Of a stretch of DNA of 64,000 nt, positions 36,609-48,795 are shown in pieces (within the stretch, counting starts at the first letter, position 1; the number at the start of each line of letters is the position of its first letter). The position numbers were made by a program, and so were the translations under genes. The DNA is taken from assembly GCF_034702125.1 (NCBI RefSeq), contig NC_085875.1, forward strand, positions 43,878,270 to 43,942,269. The letters run 5' to 3'. Source of the DNA: Engraulis encrasicolus (lineage: Eukaryota > Chordata > Actinopteri > Clupeiformes > Engraulidae). Under the pieces are notes generated by a model that saw only the letters and a list, made by a program, of their open reading frames with translations, searched no databases and was not told the DNA's origin.

Positions 36609-37266
36609 AAAAATGTATTATTATTTTTAAAAGCAAGAACATTCAAGGGTCATCCAAACTGTTCCTACCAAATGACAAGTCAAATCTGTGGTACTAAAAT
36701 CAGAGGGAGGGAGGGGGAAGGGAAGGGTGGGGTGGGGGTTGCCCAGCCACATATCACCAGCTCATGGGAAAAATAACAACCACGCCAGAAAAAGCAGGCG
36801 GGCCACGCTGGGCTGCATGGGGAGACAGATGCAGCAGCAGACCGACGTCCCTATCCCGCCCCGCCCCACACCTCCTCCTCCTCTCCTGTGGAGCCCCACC
36901 ACCACGCCACACCCAGGCAGACTCGTTCGCACGCATGTATGTGTCATAAGATTACAGCAGTGTCCCCGTGGTGCTCCCTCCGCAACATGATGCAAAATTC
37001 TAACATCACCACGCCACAACACGGCCATTTCGAACGTTACTCCATCCATCATCACATAGCGGTACAGAATGGATGGATGCATGGCTCTCTACTGTAGCTT
37101 GTCTGTCTGCGTGTAGTAGAGTTATGTGTGGTGTAAGTTAGGGAAAAGCGGTTTCAGTGGTGCGACATGTCAGGCTGATTACTCTGACTTAATTCAATAA
37201 AAGATTAATCATTTGGAAAATTATTTATGAGTGACTTTTGTAAGCTAATACAGTAGCCGTTAATGC

Positions 37267-37267
37267 A

Positions 37268-37305
<38 letters not shown>

Positions 37306-37362
37306 CGAGAGAGAGAGAGACCGAGAGAGAGCGAGAGAGAGAGAGACCGAGAGAGACCGAGA
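37267..37362. repeat. (TG)n - (GA)n compound repeat
   Basis: A (TG)11 block runs directly into a GA block with periodic CGA and CCGA substitutions. Confidence 0.95.
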
Positions 37363-39086
37363 AAGGGGGAGGGAGCAAAAATCTGATTCCATTTTTTTTT
37401 CTCAAAAGTAAAACTTTCCCACAGAAATTGTGGTATCGAGAGAATAGAACTTGCCAAAGTTGAGGTAATACGGATGTCAGTATATTTTGAACGTCATATT
37501 GTCTCCACCCAATGCGGTCTGTTTCTGTCTGGTTCACTTAGAAAGATGGCTGTACAGTTATGTAATACAGAGATGGTTCTCACAGCTGACACAGTGATTT
37601 GTGACTTGATGCCACCACCCCAAACGACACACAAAAACATCCCTATCGTGTATAATAAAGACCGAACAACAGCATGGATGCTTTGACATTAGCTTTAACT
37701 ACCACCATAGAAAACTCTGCCGTGGTATTTTGCCGACCACCCATTCCTTCATTCACCTGCTAACAGAACTGGTGAGTTCTTGCCTGAAATATGCCCCATC
37801 AAGCTGTTGGAAATGCTCAAAATTGATTGGCTCCATATCTCAACAGAGTTTGAAATATTGTTAATAGCATGCCTGGCCAGACTAAATGGGTTTGCTTGAC
37901 ATTGTGCAGTGCCAGTTGGTATGGGGTGGGCGCATGCTTGTGGCACACCTGGACTTGTAAACAATGGGGTGACCTCTTCATGGAAATGGAAACTCCAAAA
38001 AGTGGGTTCAGTTGTAAAGCAGGTTAAGGTAACCTTGAGTTTGTGATAAATAATCTTACAGAATAGCATGTAGTCCTCATGTTCTGCATTAAATGATCCA
38101 GGCCATCTTCTAGCAGGTTGAATCCTTTCTGTCTTAACTGAGCCTGGTTCATCACGTAGGCCTAACCATGTTCTTGGGAACATCCCCCAGATTGTAAGAG
38201 GAGAAGAAGGGCATGTTTTCACAAGGTAAGATAATAGACCCCGACAGAGGCCTCATGCATTCTCAGCAAGAGATTGAGACATCACACAAATCCCTCTCCA
38301 ACGTCTCTGGTACCATATGGATGGTACGAGAGAGGATGGTCATTTGAGACTGGATGCAAGTAGGCCTAGTAAACTAAATGAGTGAAGGCAAATCTGATCC
38401 TCAGATATCTATAGTAGATTCAACACTAAAAACAACAAAAACAACTGTTTTTCTAGATAGTAGGCCAGTGTTTCTTAATGGGGGCTCTTTATTTCCCCAG
38501 TAGGCCAACAGGGGTCGTTGGGAATGGGAATGGGAATGGCAGAGGGGCTTGGTCTCACACCGAATGTTGAAGCATCTAAAATTGAATATTTTCTGTTCTA
38601 CATTAGAAGCTTCAACATCTGTCCATCTTCCACACTGTGTGACCATCCCAAGCCATGGCGAGATTGCAGGCAACAGCCTAGTCGCAACTGCATTGCATTA
38701 TGAGTCTGAAAGATTAAACTATAGCTAAGTGAAGCTAGGGTAATAATGATAATCATGATCATTTGTATTACTCTTCTTTGCTGTTGTTATTATAGTACTA
38801 CTTCTTATCACTGTAATGTTCATAGTCTTACTATTGGCTGTTTAATCATAATGTTGTTAGTGGGGCCCACCCTATCCAACAGATAAAAAAACAGGGGAAA
38901 GATGTGGGGCAGGTAGAAAAAGGATTCCAGGATTGCTGATCATATAATAAGCCAGATTAGGTTGATGAGTTAATAAGCAAAATCAATGTGTTGAGACTGA
39001 GAGGAGAGCTGAGAGCACATGCAGAAAGAAAACCTAAGCAGGACTTTTACTTTGCCAGTAGGCCAGTCAATCTAGCTCTAAAAAGG

Positions 39087-40052
39087 CCCGGGATAAATTG
39101 CAATAGTAATGGTTCCTACTTTTAAGTGATCCTTGTATCACATATTAAAAATCTACAGCTTTATATTTAGTGGAACATACTTTTTTTCATGGTCAAAGTT
39201 GGCAGATTTCCCATTCATTTCTCCATAGGCAGACAATATAGGAGCTACAAGGTGAATAGGGTGAAATTTTAAACTATGACATATTAATTTGAAACTTTCA
39301 CAGTTGGTAACTAACATTCAGGCAAACAATTTTTGTATTGCAGGTTTTCCGAAATATGATGATGAAATATGCAAATGAGGTCATATGTACTGAAATGATA
39401 AAATCTGTGGTAACAGACCAAGCATAAAACAAATTGCAATAGTAATGGTTCATGCATTATATTGATCCTTCAACCCCTCTGCATCACATAGGCCTATTAA
39501 AAATGTACTTTCATCAATTCAGTGGAACATAGGCCTACTTTTCCCAAGGTCAAAAGTATCCGATTTTACTCACTGAATAGCAAAATGCATCGGCTACTTC
39601 TGACCTTCAAAAAAGTATGTTCCACTAAAGTGATGAAGGTAGATTTTTCATATGTGATGTAGGGTGGATTAAGTATCAATAAAAAGTGTGAATCATTTTT
39701 GCAATTTGTTTGCCCGTTGTTGCACAACTTATCACTTTAAGTAGATGTGATCTCATTTGCATATTTAATCATCATATTTCAGACAACTTGCAATACTAAA
39801 ACATTTGTCTTTGCTTGAGTAAATTACTGTGAAAGTTTCAAATTGATATCTCATTGTTTAAAATTTTAGCATGTTCCCAAAGTATCTCCTATATTGTCTC
39901 CCTATGGGAAAATGAATGGGAAATCTCCAACTTTGACCTTGAAAAAAAGTATGTTCCACTAAATATAAAGCTGTAGATTTTTAATATGTTATTTAGACAT
40001 ACCTAGGGATTACAAAAAACTTGGAATGATTACTATTGCAATTTGTCCCCGG
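39087..40052. mobile_element. Composite foldback element: palindrome within palindrome
   Basis: The outer ends are inverted copies (about 39087-39260 and 39880-40052; shared acaaattgcaatagtaat / ataaattgcaatagtaat, aatctacagctttatattta, gtggaacatactttttttca). A second inverted pair, 39430-39560 and 39590-39719, is built from the same unit. It ends about 330 bp before the YqaJ-type start codon. No coding potential seen. Confidence 0.8.
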
Positions 40053-40378
40053 TCAAACGCTAGACTGGAGTCCGGGTTTTCCACATCTGCTGTCCCACAA
40101 GCCTTCGGTGACCAATGTAAACACACAAGTATGTTGTATGCGTGCATGCAGATTTCCCTGCTGTGCAGGCGCTCTCCATCCCTACTGCTGTCCGAGTCCT
40201 GTAAATCTAACGTATCTTCTTATCCAGACAGTACGGTATATTTCCCGCAGCGTGGATGTTTACTTCCGTCTTGCTCTTGCAGACATCCTTCTCGTTGACC
40301 ACTGTTTGTTCTTCTGGAGGACCACACGCGCTGGCTCCGACAAACCTGAGGTGATAGAAAAATAGAAATTTAATTGAC

Positions 40379-40616
40379 ATGATGGAAGTTTCAAGAGGGA
40401 CAAAACCTCGACGGCGTGTCTGTGAACACTGCAACAAGGAGCTTTGTATTTCCCAGTATACGAAGCATAAACAGAGTTTTAAAGAACATGGAGCGTGTGA
40501 CTCCAAACCAAAGAAAGTGGAAACCAAACCGAAAAAGGTTATGGCGCGAAAGCATGGGAGCACCAAAGTTCTTTCTGGCAATACTTCCACAAGTTCTCTT
40601 CCGCCGAGTGACAACG
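40379..40616 (+). CDS. YqaJ-type gene, exon 1 (zinc-finger-like)
   Basis: It starts at tandem ATGs (40379, 40382) and encodes 79 residues, Lys/Arg-rich with CEHCNKEL and QYTKHK. The donor AACG|GTTTGT splits a Gly codon that exon 2 completes. Confidence 0.82.
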
Positions 40617-43031
40617 GTTTGTAGCATTACGGTTATTTATACAATTTATAAAATGAAAACCGCAGTGAGAATATTAAACAAACGACCAGTGTCCGTTTAT
40701 TTCGTCTGTCTTAATTGTATTTTTCCCTGTTGTGAATGTGATATCCGCGTGAAACAAACTTTGTAGCTTTCCCCTTGGATTTATTTGTTCTTACTGTCTG
40801 CCACTTGCTTTTAGGGGGACCTTCAGACGAGCAAATACTTACTGCATTCACTGATCCCAGCAAAGTGCAGGATGGCGACCCTGCTGCGTTGGGTCTCAAC
40901 CAGTTGGTTCAGCAGTTTACCCAGTTAACTTCGACTGTTAATCAACAACTAGCTGCAGTCAACAGCAAGTTGCTTGTTATGGAGGAACGGATGGCTGCTT
41001 ATGAAGCGAAAGCAAACGACGATGATGAGGAAACCTCGATATATCGGGAGCCCAAAGTATCGATTGGATTCAGGTTGGTTGGTCATATGAAAATGTACCA
41101 CTACAACAGTAGGCTACACTACAGTGTTGTGCTTCTTCTTATCCCACCCTCACCCAGTGATGATGAGCACTTTCATAAGAGACTAGTAATTATACAGGAG
41201 AAACCTAAGATGTGAGCACATAGGCCTACACCTTCAATCCCTGACGATAATAAAGCTGGCTTGTCTAATTATCGACCACATAAACTATTATGAGCTCAAT
41301 GAGAAAGTGAGTTAGACCAGGGCTCAGTAGGGTGGATGAAGGCTGCAAAGAACTAGCCTCGCGAGCCATCCTACGTACTTCCGCCAAAGGATTGGCTACA
41401 CTACTGTAGTCTGGCCGTGCTTCTCTGTGGAGTACTTGGAGCAGTAGAATTTTGATTGCAACGCCCCCCCAGAAAACAGCCAATAATCGAATACGCCCCC
41501 CACGTGGGGACGAAAGGGGGAGAACGCTCGTGACAATGACGTACACATCTGCGCCAGAGCCATTGGTCTGCGCTATGTTGTTGTTGAGTAACTGCCAGCG
41601 ATTGGGTGAGAGGTGTCCAATAATTTCAAACTATAACTGAGTGCAAACTTCCTGCTTTCTACAATCGCTTCAGAGCAAACAAATGCCAGACCATAAATAC
41701 GAAATGAAATGGTAGTATTATGGGATGGTCAGGACCAGGCTAGCAAAGAACATGCTAAATACTTAATCTTATCATCATATTCCATCATTAAAAAGAAAAA
41801 TCTTTCTATAATGCCTGCTCTGACAACAGCCAGGATGTAGCTACCAATGTCACCATGGCATTGCATTTAGCAGTCACATAAATCCAAAGTTGAGGTATAT
41901 GTTAATTGGGCATGCAAGCCTCCAATTCAACCAATAAGCCAATGACTAACAATGAAGCAAGGGGGGATGACATGGTCATGTTGTGTTCTGATATTATTAA
42001 GTCTGTACTTGCCAGTTTAACCCTTTTGATTTGATATCATCTTCCTTAGGGACACCCTCCGCAGAGACTTAGTGGGACAGTTACCGGATCCTTGGGAGTT
42101 CATGTTCAGAATGGACAACGTGTACCGTGCCATGAAGCCCGAAAACAGGCCGTTCGTATCAACCATGGGCAAAACGGGCAGCTCGAACCTGACAATGGTG
42201 GAGTGTGAGTTCGGGACAGTTCCCAAGGGCAGCGTCCTGTCCTACCAGCGACCGCTCTTCCCTCCGGGCAAAGTCAACCTGATATCCAACGCCCCACCAA
42301 TGCCAGCCTTGCCCCTGGATGGCTACCGGCTGGACCCACCTGGCTGTTCGTTTGTGCCCACTGCCCGGGAGCAGTTTCACCTGAATAGCATAGCTATATC
42401 TCTGTACGCAGCGCAGAAGATCGAGGAGGGCACGCGAGAGAAAGGCTCACGCGTCGATCAGCACCAGTACGAAAAATTGCGTTTCAGCAGTGCCAGGTTT
42501 GGGAAGGTGTGCGCACAAAAAAGCTTGATGGAAGGCTACCCTGAGCAGGCGGCCCGAAGCGCTCTGAAAGGCTCACAGACGCCCAACAGGAAGATGGAGT
42601 CTGGGACGGAAGTGGAGTACTGCAGGCTGATGCACGTCAACTACACGTCCTGCGGCATCGTCATCCATCCAGACGCGCCCTGGCTCTGTGCCACTCCCGA
42701 TGGCATTGTGTACGACCCCTATGAAGAACCCCAGTTTGGCATTACTCTGATGAAATGCATGAGCACAAACAGCCACACCGAGTGCAGTTACCTGGAAGTG
42801 GACGTTGGGCACATACAGATTAAGAAAAACCACCAGTACCACTGGGAGGTTCAGGGGCAGCTGCTGGTGACCGGGATGCAGTGGTGCGATTTTGTGGTGC
42901 TCGCTATGGATGATTTCATTGTGGTACGCGTCCGTGCGGATGCCAAGGTCCACAGAGAAATTCGTGAGAGGATGGATCACTTTTATTTTGATAAGTACAT
43001 GCCCAAGCTTGTGGCGTTGACAAGCACTTAG
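40379..43031 (+). CDS. YqaJ/lambda-exonuclease-fold protein with N-terminal zinc-finger-like motif; 3 exons, 492 aa
   Basis: Exons 40379-40616, 40815-41073 and 42050-43031 join in phase (1,479 nt) through GT-AG introns. Residues 15-40 hold CEHC, H30, H37 and C40, a possible zinc knuckle, in a basic context. Residues 105-150 look like a coiled coil (LNQLVQQFTQL to KLLVMEERM), followed by an acidic DDDEETS. The C-terminal 150 residues carry the YqaJ pattern: GIVIHPDAPWLCATPDGIVY with the PDG Asp at 383, LEVDVGHIQIKK, and WEVQGQLLVTGMQWCDFVVL. In the lambda-exonuclease family a two-metal nuclease uses Asp and E-x-K; here the second motif reads E415-V-D417, so the Lys is missing. Fish carry many YqaJ-domain genes of uncertain, often transposon-linked, origin. 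No clear TIRs flank this one. Function is unknown; a DNA-binding or nuclease role is inference. Confidence 0.85.
40815..41073 (+). CDS. YqaJ-type gene, exon 2 (coiled coil)
   Basis: Acceptor CTTTTAG|GGGGAC. It encodes GPSDEQILTAFTDPSKVQDG and a helical heptad-like stretch. Donor TTCAG|GTTGGT splits an Arg codon. Confidence 0.82.
42050..43031 (+). CDS. YqaJ-type gene, exon 3 (nuclease-fold domain)
   Basis: Acceptor TTCCTTAG|GGACACC. It encodes DTLRRDLVGQLPDPWEFMFR, a middle region with YRAMKPENRPFV, and the YqaJ-like domain. It stops at TAG 43029-43031. The open frame is intact over 982 bp. Confidence 0.88.
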
Positions 43032-44699
43032 AAGAGCCAAGTGTGAAAAGAAAAGGCCCTTTTGTAACTGATTGTATCTCCAGTATTTGGTCCAGTTGAG
43101 GGTTGTGAAATTGCCAGAGAATTATCACCAATTAATAAATTAGAATTCAGCAAAAGTACAGTACACAAATATGCCATATATTGGTCTTTGACTCAAATTG
43201 TAATAGGATCACACTCACAGTAAGATATCATAGACGCAAAATGACCTCCAAAATGCAAAAGGTGCTGAAATGTTTGATATATGAAAAGGGCCAATTCAGT
43301 ATGTTATCGGCTCCGATATTGTCAGTGAGAAAGGGGAAAGGCCAAGGATATGCCACAGGCTAAACAAATCCAGTTTCATGGGCATATATTGTAGATATGA
43401 ACCCAAATGTGTGCCATTTTTCCTGAAGTTCCAAGGTGTCTGAATTCACCCAGTTCGGCAAATTAACTTTGTTACATGACTTGAGTATGTTTTTGGAAGT
43501 TCTTGGTTGCGTTACTGAAAGATAATATTCCTTTTTATGTTCCTTAATTCAGGTATTTTCTCAAGCTAAAAGCAGGTTTTTACACAGCAGGTTAATATCA
43601 ACTGTGGATTTACATTTGAGAAGTTATTTTCCAAGTTCACGATAAATGTAATTAAGCAGAAGTGCTTTGTCCTTTTTATTTTCATTAATAGGGTTTTGAT
43701 AATCACCACAGGTCCTCTGTTTGTAATTTCTTGAAAGTGTGTGAAATTGACAGTTTTCCACTTGCGTGCAGCAAAATAAAACTTGTGAAGTTACCTGCCA
43801 TTACTTTCTTTTGTTCATGACTTAATAAATGAATATGTAACAAACTTTTTACTTGTCTTTGATTTGCTTTCAGAGTGGTGTCAAGGCAAATCCTACATTT
43901 CAGCTTCTCAAACACATTTACATTTAGCACTATTTCATGTCTATGAACCAATATACAAACAAATGCAAATGTGTCCTTATGCCTTTGTGATTAATTGATT
44001 ATGGTTATGGTTGCATGCATTCATTCATCAGTTGGGGGCAGCGGGGATTTTTTTGTTGGGGGGGGGGGGGGCTGTTGTATTTCATGCGGGGCAATGGGGG
44101 GTTTCACGCGGCGTAAAAAAAAGGAATAGGAGCACAGATAAGAATGTAGGAGCACTGTGAAATTGTTAACGCACAGACAAAAAATCCCCAACAGACATAG
44201 TTGTACACATTCTACATGAGGGGTGCTGGTCACAAGGCCTGTTTTTCAAAATTCCTCCCATAAAAGGGTAAAAGGGCTGAACAACATATTACACATTTAT
44301 GTCTATACACATTCATTACACATTAATTTCTATATGCAGCCCAATGTCTCCTCTGCTGTGTCAACGAAGGCCTGTTGCCTAACTCATTATCATACAACTG
44401 TAAAACAAAGCCTGGGGAGTGTCAGTAAACTCATCCCAACTGTCCCTTCTCTCAAGGTTTTTTATTGCTCCCAAACCCGAGTTAACTACAACAACTTGAC
44501 TAGGCTTTTGATCCCTGTCAAGCACTCGTGGTTTTCTCTATAGGATGTATTTACTTCAGGAGGAAATTGCGAAGGAAATCGTTTTTCAAATCGTTTAATA
44601 GAAAACGGAAATCGTAAAAAAATAATAAAAAAAACGAAACTATGGCGGCCAAATTTAAACTATGGCGGTGCGCCATAGTTTCCTTAATGTATGGGAAAC
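43032..44699. other. 3' flank of the YqaJ-type gene
   Basis: AT-rich. A polyA signal AATAAA lies at 43134-43139, about 100 bp after the stop. A poly-G run is at 44059-44071. A small palindrome (actatggcgg ... gcgccatagt) is at 44639-44682. No gene seen. Confidence 0.7.
43134..43139 (+). terminator. Candidate polyadenylation signal of the YqaJ-type gene
   Basis: AATAAA about 103 bp downstream of the stop codon, the first hexamer after it. Confidence 0.6.
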
Positions 44700-45075
44700 A
44701 CTGATTCATTGAAATACTGTACTGGATGGTGATCGTGTGAATTGTCTGAATAACAGCTCCCGTAGGATTTTTGTGCTAAAATTGATTTTTGTTGTTGTTG
44801 CTTCATTTGCTTTGTTTGGGGTCCTACTACTGAAAAATTATGGGTGTCGAATTTTCTGACCCCGTTATACCCCTCCTCTAGGGGGCGTTTTCTCGTCCTG
44901 GCCAGTATAGCTACGGAACCCATATCTGTACTAATAATGATCACATTTTCACAATCTTGGTGTCAATTCTAGGGTTATTGATGATGCTGAGTCCATTTAT
45001 GACAGTGCCATTTTCATCAGAAGTTGCTATTAGACATATTTTGGAGATTTAAAGGCTATTTTGTCCACCGACAAG

Positions 45076-45892
45076 CCTTCTTCCTTCTCCCTTACCCGGC
45101 TACAACTTGTGCAAAATGCAGCAGCATGTCTTCTGACCAAGACACGGAGGCGTGAACATATTACACCTGTACTCGCTGCCCTCCACTGACTCCCCGTACG
45201 ATACAGGATACATTTTAAGATTCTTTTATTTGTTTTTAAAGCCCTACACGGTCTGGCACCCCCTATAGCTGATCTTTTAACTTTACAGAGCCACTCCAGG
45301 GCCAACAGGTCAGCCGACAAAATGTGTCTTGTGGTGCCCCGTTCCAGACTTAAAAGTAGAGGGGACCGGGCCTTTTTGCAGTTGTTGGCCCAAAACTGTG
45401 GAACGAGCTCCCTATTCACATCCGCCTAGCTCCCTCCTTAGCTGTTTTTAAAACAGATCTTAAGACCCATTTTTATGCCAAAGTTTTTACTTCCCCTTGA
45501 TATATTCTTGTCTTCTAAATCTCATCTGGGCCCTATTGACTTACTGATTTGTTTATTTATTTATTGTTTTAACCCACCTTCTTTTTTAACCCTCTTATTT
45601 ATTGACACTCTTGTGTGATTTTCATTCATTTATAGGCCTATAGGTCTATTTGTTCTTACTGATACTGACTTCAGTATATTTTTCAGTCATATCGTATCCA
45701 CTAATGCCTGTGTTTTTTGTGTGTTGTATGTATGTCTCCAAGTCTTTTGTCAATTGTTGCTTTATGTTGTTTCAAGTTTTTTTTATTTTTTACTTAGGCC
45801 CTTCTGTTAGCACTTTGGTCAGCTGCTTGTGTTGTGTTAAAAGTGCATTACAAATAAACTTTGACTTGACTTGACTTGACTTGACTTGACTT
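45076..45892 (+). mobile_element. 5'-truncated L2-like LINE
   Basis: Plus-strand frames encode the typical reverse-transcriptase C-terminal blocks VQNAAACLL, REHITPVLAALH, FKALHGLAPPYIADLL and GDRAFLQLLA with frameshifts. The 3' end is five CTTGA pentamers. It splits the left arm; the inverted right arm keeps the uninterrupted target. Confidence 0.88.
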
Positions 45893-46199
45893 CTGTGGGA
45901 GATATGACCACGGGGGCATCCGTCTCATTGAATCTGCACACATCTTATAAATAATAAAGATTTCAACATTATTAGGATCGTGCTGATAAAATGATGGGTT
46001 TCAAATGTTATGACCCCTTTATTCACCCCCTCTAGGGGGCGCTTTGTCACCTTGGCCAGGATACCAAAAATGCAACAGCAAAGATACTTTCCGACCATTT
46101 CTAACATCCCAACCTTAATATTCCAACTTAACATGTTTTAAGTAAAAAAAAGATCATATACAGTACTATAATGGTAATATCAACTCATTCATACAAAAT

Positions 46200-48300
46200 A
46201 TCATGAACATGAATAGTAAACAGCCCGCTTGGATTTACACTCCTTCCTTGAAAACCCAACCACTCCTTTCTATCTAAGGAAGAACCAGGCAGACACAAAC
46301 TGAGGAGTTCACTGAGGAGTGCTGGTCATTAAGGATTGCTGGTTCACTTTTTTTCTCCTAAGCAGGTGCACTTTGGCTCAAGGAAATAAGTCACTTCAAG
46401 ATATATGATCAGATGTAACTCCAGTTTCAGCCATAGCATCTCTTCCTGGTTCAGTCATTTGAAGGGGCACCAGCATTTCACCTGTAGTCTTTCAACAGCA
46501 TGAATGAGGCCAGCTTCATCAGTTGGGATATAGAGGGAGACATGTATAGTGGAAAGGGAGCGTGGTACAACTGACATTTTGTGCAATAATTGCCAGTTGT
46601 CTCCTCTAGTTTAGGCCCAAGCTGACAAGCCTGCTTTCGTGTATAATAAGAAGGTCTCCCCGAAGTCTTTCCTGAATGAAATGCTCAAACTGTTTTGGAC
46701 CTATCTCTGAAAAATGCTAAATATCATACTTTGCATTGTCTAACACAAGGACTGATGAAACTAGGCTTTTTAGAGGAGACATAAGTGCAAATGGATTGGC
46801 AGTGCAGTAGAGCTCAATTGAATTTTGCATCTTCACAGCGTTTGCCCTTGATAGCAACATCTCCCGTAAGCTGGTAGTGCTCACTTCACACAGACTTGCT
46901 GGGTTAAGGGGAGCTGTCCAAATAGTGCATCACAATATGAGCAAGATGTGGTGTTGTGATGACAAGACAAGGGCAGCGGCATCCTGACTCAGTCCTACTT
47001 TCCCACCATGAAGTTCCTTCATTTTTCTTTAGGCTCTAGGTTCTGATCTGTGAACAAATGAGTGAAGGGAACCTTTGATTTTGCCACAACAAAATTCCCT
47101 TACCTAAGAGCATCCCATGTAATAGGATCATCTTGTTCCAAAGCATTCGGGCATAACTCAGGAGATCATATGCAAAGAAGTACTTGAGGTTCTCCAAGGC
47201 AGCCAGATAACCTTCCCAATCCACTGGACGACAAGCACTAAGTAGAGGACTCTCACTTGCTCTAGTGTTGTACAAGAAACTGAGCAAACTCTATGGTGTC
47301 TTCTGATTGAATAGGTTGTATTTGAGGATACTTTCCAAATAGAAGGACTGGGTGTTACTGTACAGTTGCAATGCATCTGGACTGTGCAGATGCAGAGCCT
47401 CATTGAAATCCACACACTTAGGCTTGAATAGATTCAAGGGGATGAGCAGAGGAAATGGCATCAAATCTTATCATCATAATAGCCAGGCTAGTTGTGATTT
47501 GATATTCAAGGGCCCACTTGTATGCTTTCTCACCAAAGACTCCATGGAGAGTTGCTGAAGATTTCTCTTCACTTTCAAATGAGCATGTGTCAATGCCACT
47601 TACATCAGTTGTTTTGCCAAGAGCATGCATTGCAGCAAACACTACATATCTACGTATGTACAAAACACATGCTCGTAGGTGTTTTACTACATACCTATGT
47701 GCAAAACACCTGCTCGTAGGTGTTTTGGTAAAGAGCAAGATCAAAGATGAGAGTTCTCTCAGGACCTACTAAAAAGCAGTGATTCCCTGTGTCAACATCA
47801 GAACAGTAAATGGCTTGCATAATTTAGGGTAGGTCTTGAAAGTGGAGCGATGATCTCTGAGTTTGTCAGGCTATAAGTCTCAGATTGCTGGGATATCAGC
47901 AGAGATTTAGTGGCAGCCAAACTATGGATGACTTCACATTTTACCTATTCTTGGGATGTTTGGGTGTTAGTTCATCTATGGACAGAATGAGATAATCATG
48001 GTCAGTTTCCTATTCTGTACATGCTGCTGTTTTACTGTTGGTCGCATCTGTTGCTAAGTAATTGGCAAGGGCCCATGGCGTGAAGGCTTTGGAAACAGTG
48101 TTGTCCACATTTATTTGTTTGAAAGTTGTACATTGAACTGGCCTAGTCCTTATGGTTGGTAGCTGCAAGTGACATCAAACTTGAGATGTGGGGACAGGAG
48201 CTTCTCAGGGATGGAAAGGAGTTGGTTGACAGCATCTAAATCTTCATCTCTTTTATCCATTACAAGCACTGTGCCATGGAAGGTTTAAAGAGTTGGAAGA
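46200..48300 (-). pseudogene. Degenerate transposon-type coding remnants
   Basis: Minus-strand fragments in shifting frames include GKTTDVSGIDTCSFESEE, ATLHGVFGEKAYKWALEY (about 47,490-47,610) and VDWEGYLAALENLKYFFAYD with LLSYARMLW (about 47,120-47,230). The FFA.D..SYARML spacing resembles a motif I associate with transposon-linked uncharacterised proteins of fish and cnidarians. The family is not certain, and no intact frame remains. Confidence 0.4.
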
Positions 48301-48471
48301 GTTCACGGTTATGGCAAACCAAACATTTACTCCTTTTTTAAACAAAATCGGGTTAACAAAACCCGCCCGCCTTGTTCATGCATATCAGAACACGTTGTTC
48401 TACTCGTTTTTCAAGTCCAATTATTCTTTGGTAGTCTCTGCCAATACAAATTACTCACTTTGGTTACAGGG

Positions 48472-48795
48472 CAGTCATGGGTGAGCGGTTAGGGCGTCAG
48501 ACTTGCATCCCAGAGGTTGCCGGTTCGACTCCCAACCCGCCAGGTTGGTGGGGGGAGTAATCAACCAGTGCTCTCCCCCATCCTCCTCCATGACTGAGAT
48601 ACCCTGAGCATGGTACCGTCCCACCGCACTGCTCCCCATGGGGCGCCACTGAGGGCTGCCCCCTTGCATGGGTGAGGCATAAATGCAATTCCGTTGAGTG
48701 CAGTGAGTGTTGTGTGCTGTGGAGTGCTGTGTCACAATGACAATGGGAGTTGGAGTTTCCCAATGGGCTTTCACTTTTTCGCTTTCACTTTAAAG
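48472..48795 (+). repeat. Full-length tRNA-derived SINE
   Basis: The tRNA-like head has A box tgggtgagcggttagggcg and B box ggttcgactcc, followed by a body with cccatggggcgccactgagg and a tail with ttcactttttcgctttcact. The head cannot be a functional tRNA because the acceptor pairing is lost. Confidence 0.85.

Larger units (their letters stand above)
35605..39086. other. Intergenic region between filip1 and the YqaJ-type gene
   Basis: Contains a (CA)/(CG) repeat (36032-36192), a SINE on the minus strand (36420-36608), GT/GA repeats (37267-37362), a short gggaat hexamer run near 38519 and ordinary AT-rich sequence. No gene recognised. Confidence 0.65.

Noticed and set aside
38519..38537. Short gggaat hexamer run as a CRISPR or telomere-like repeat
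   Set aside because: Only about three units, no spacers, not a telomeric motif.
40026..40365. Overlapping frames just upstream of the YqaJ-type start
   Set aside because: Short and without homology I recognise. They could be an untranslated leader, but nothing supports a protein.
42573..43040. A 155-aa minus-strand frame under the YqaJ-type exon 3
   Set aside because: Shadow of the plus-strand coding exon, which has the conserved domain and splice support.
48480..48550. Possible tRNA gene
   Set aside because: A and B boxes are present, but the cloverleaf stems do not close and it continues into a SINE body and tail.
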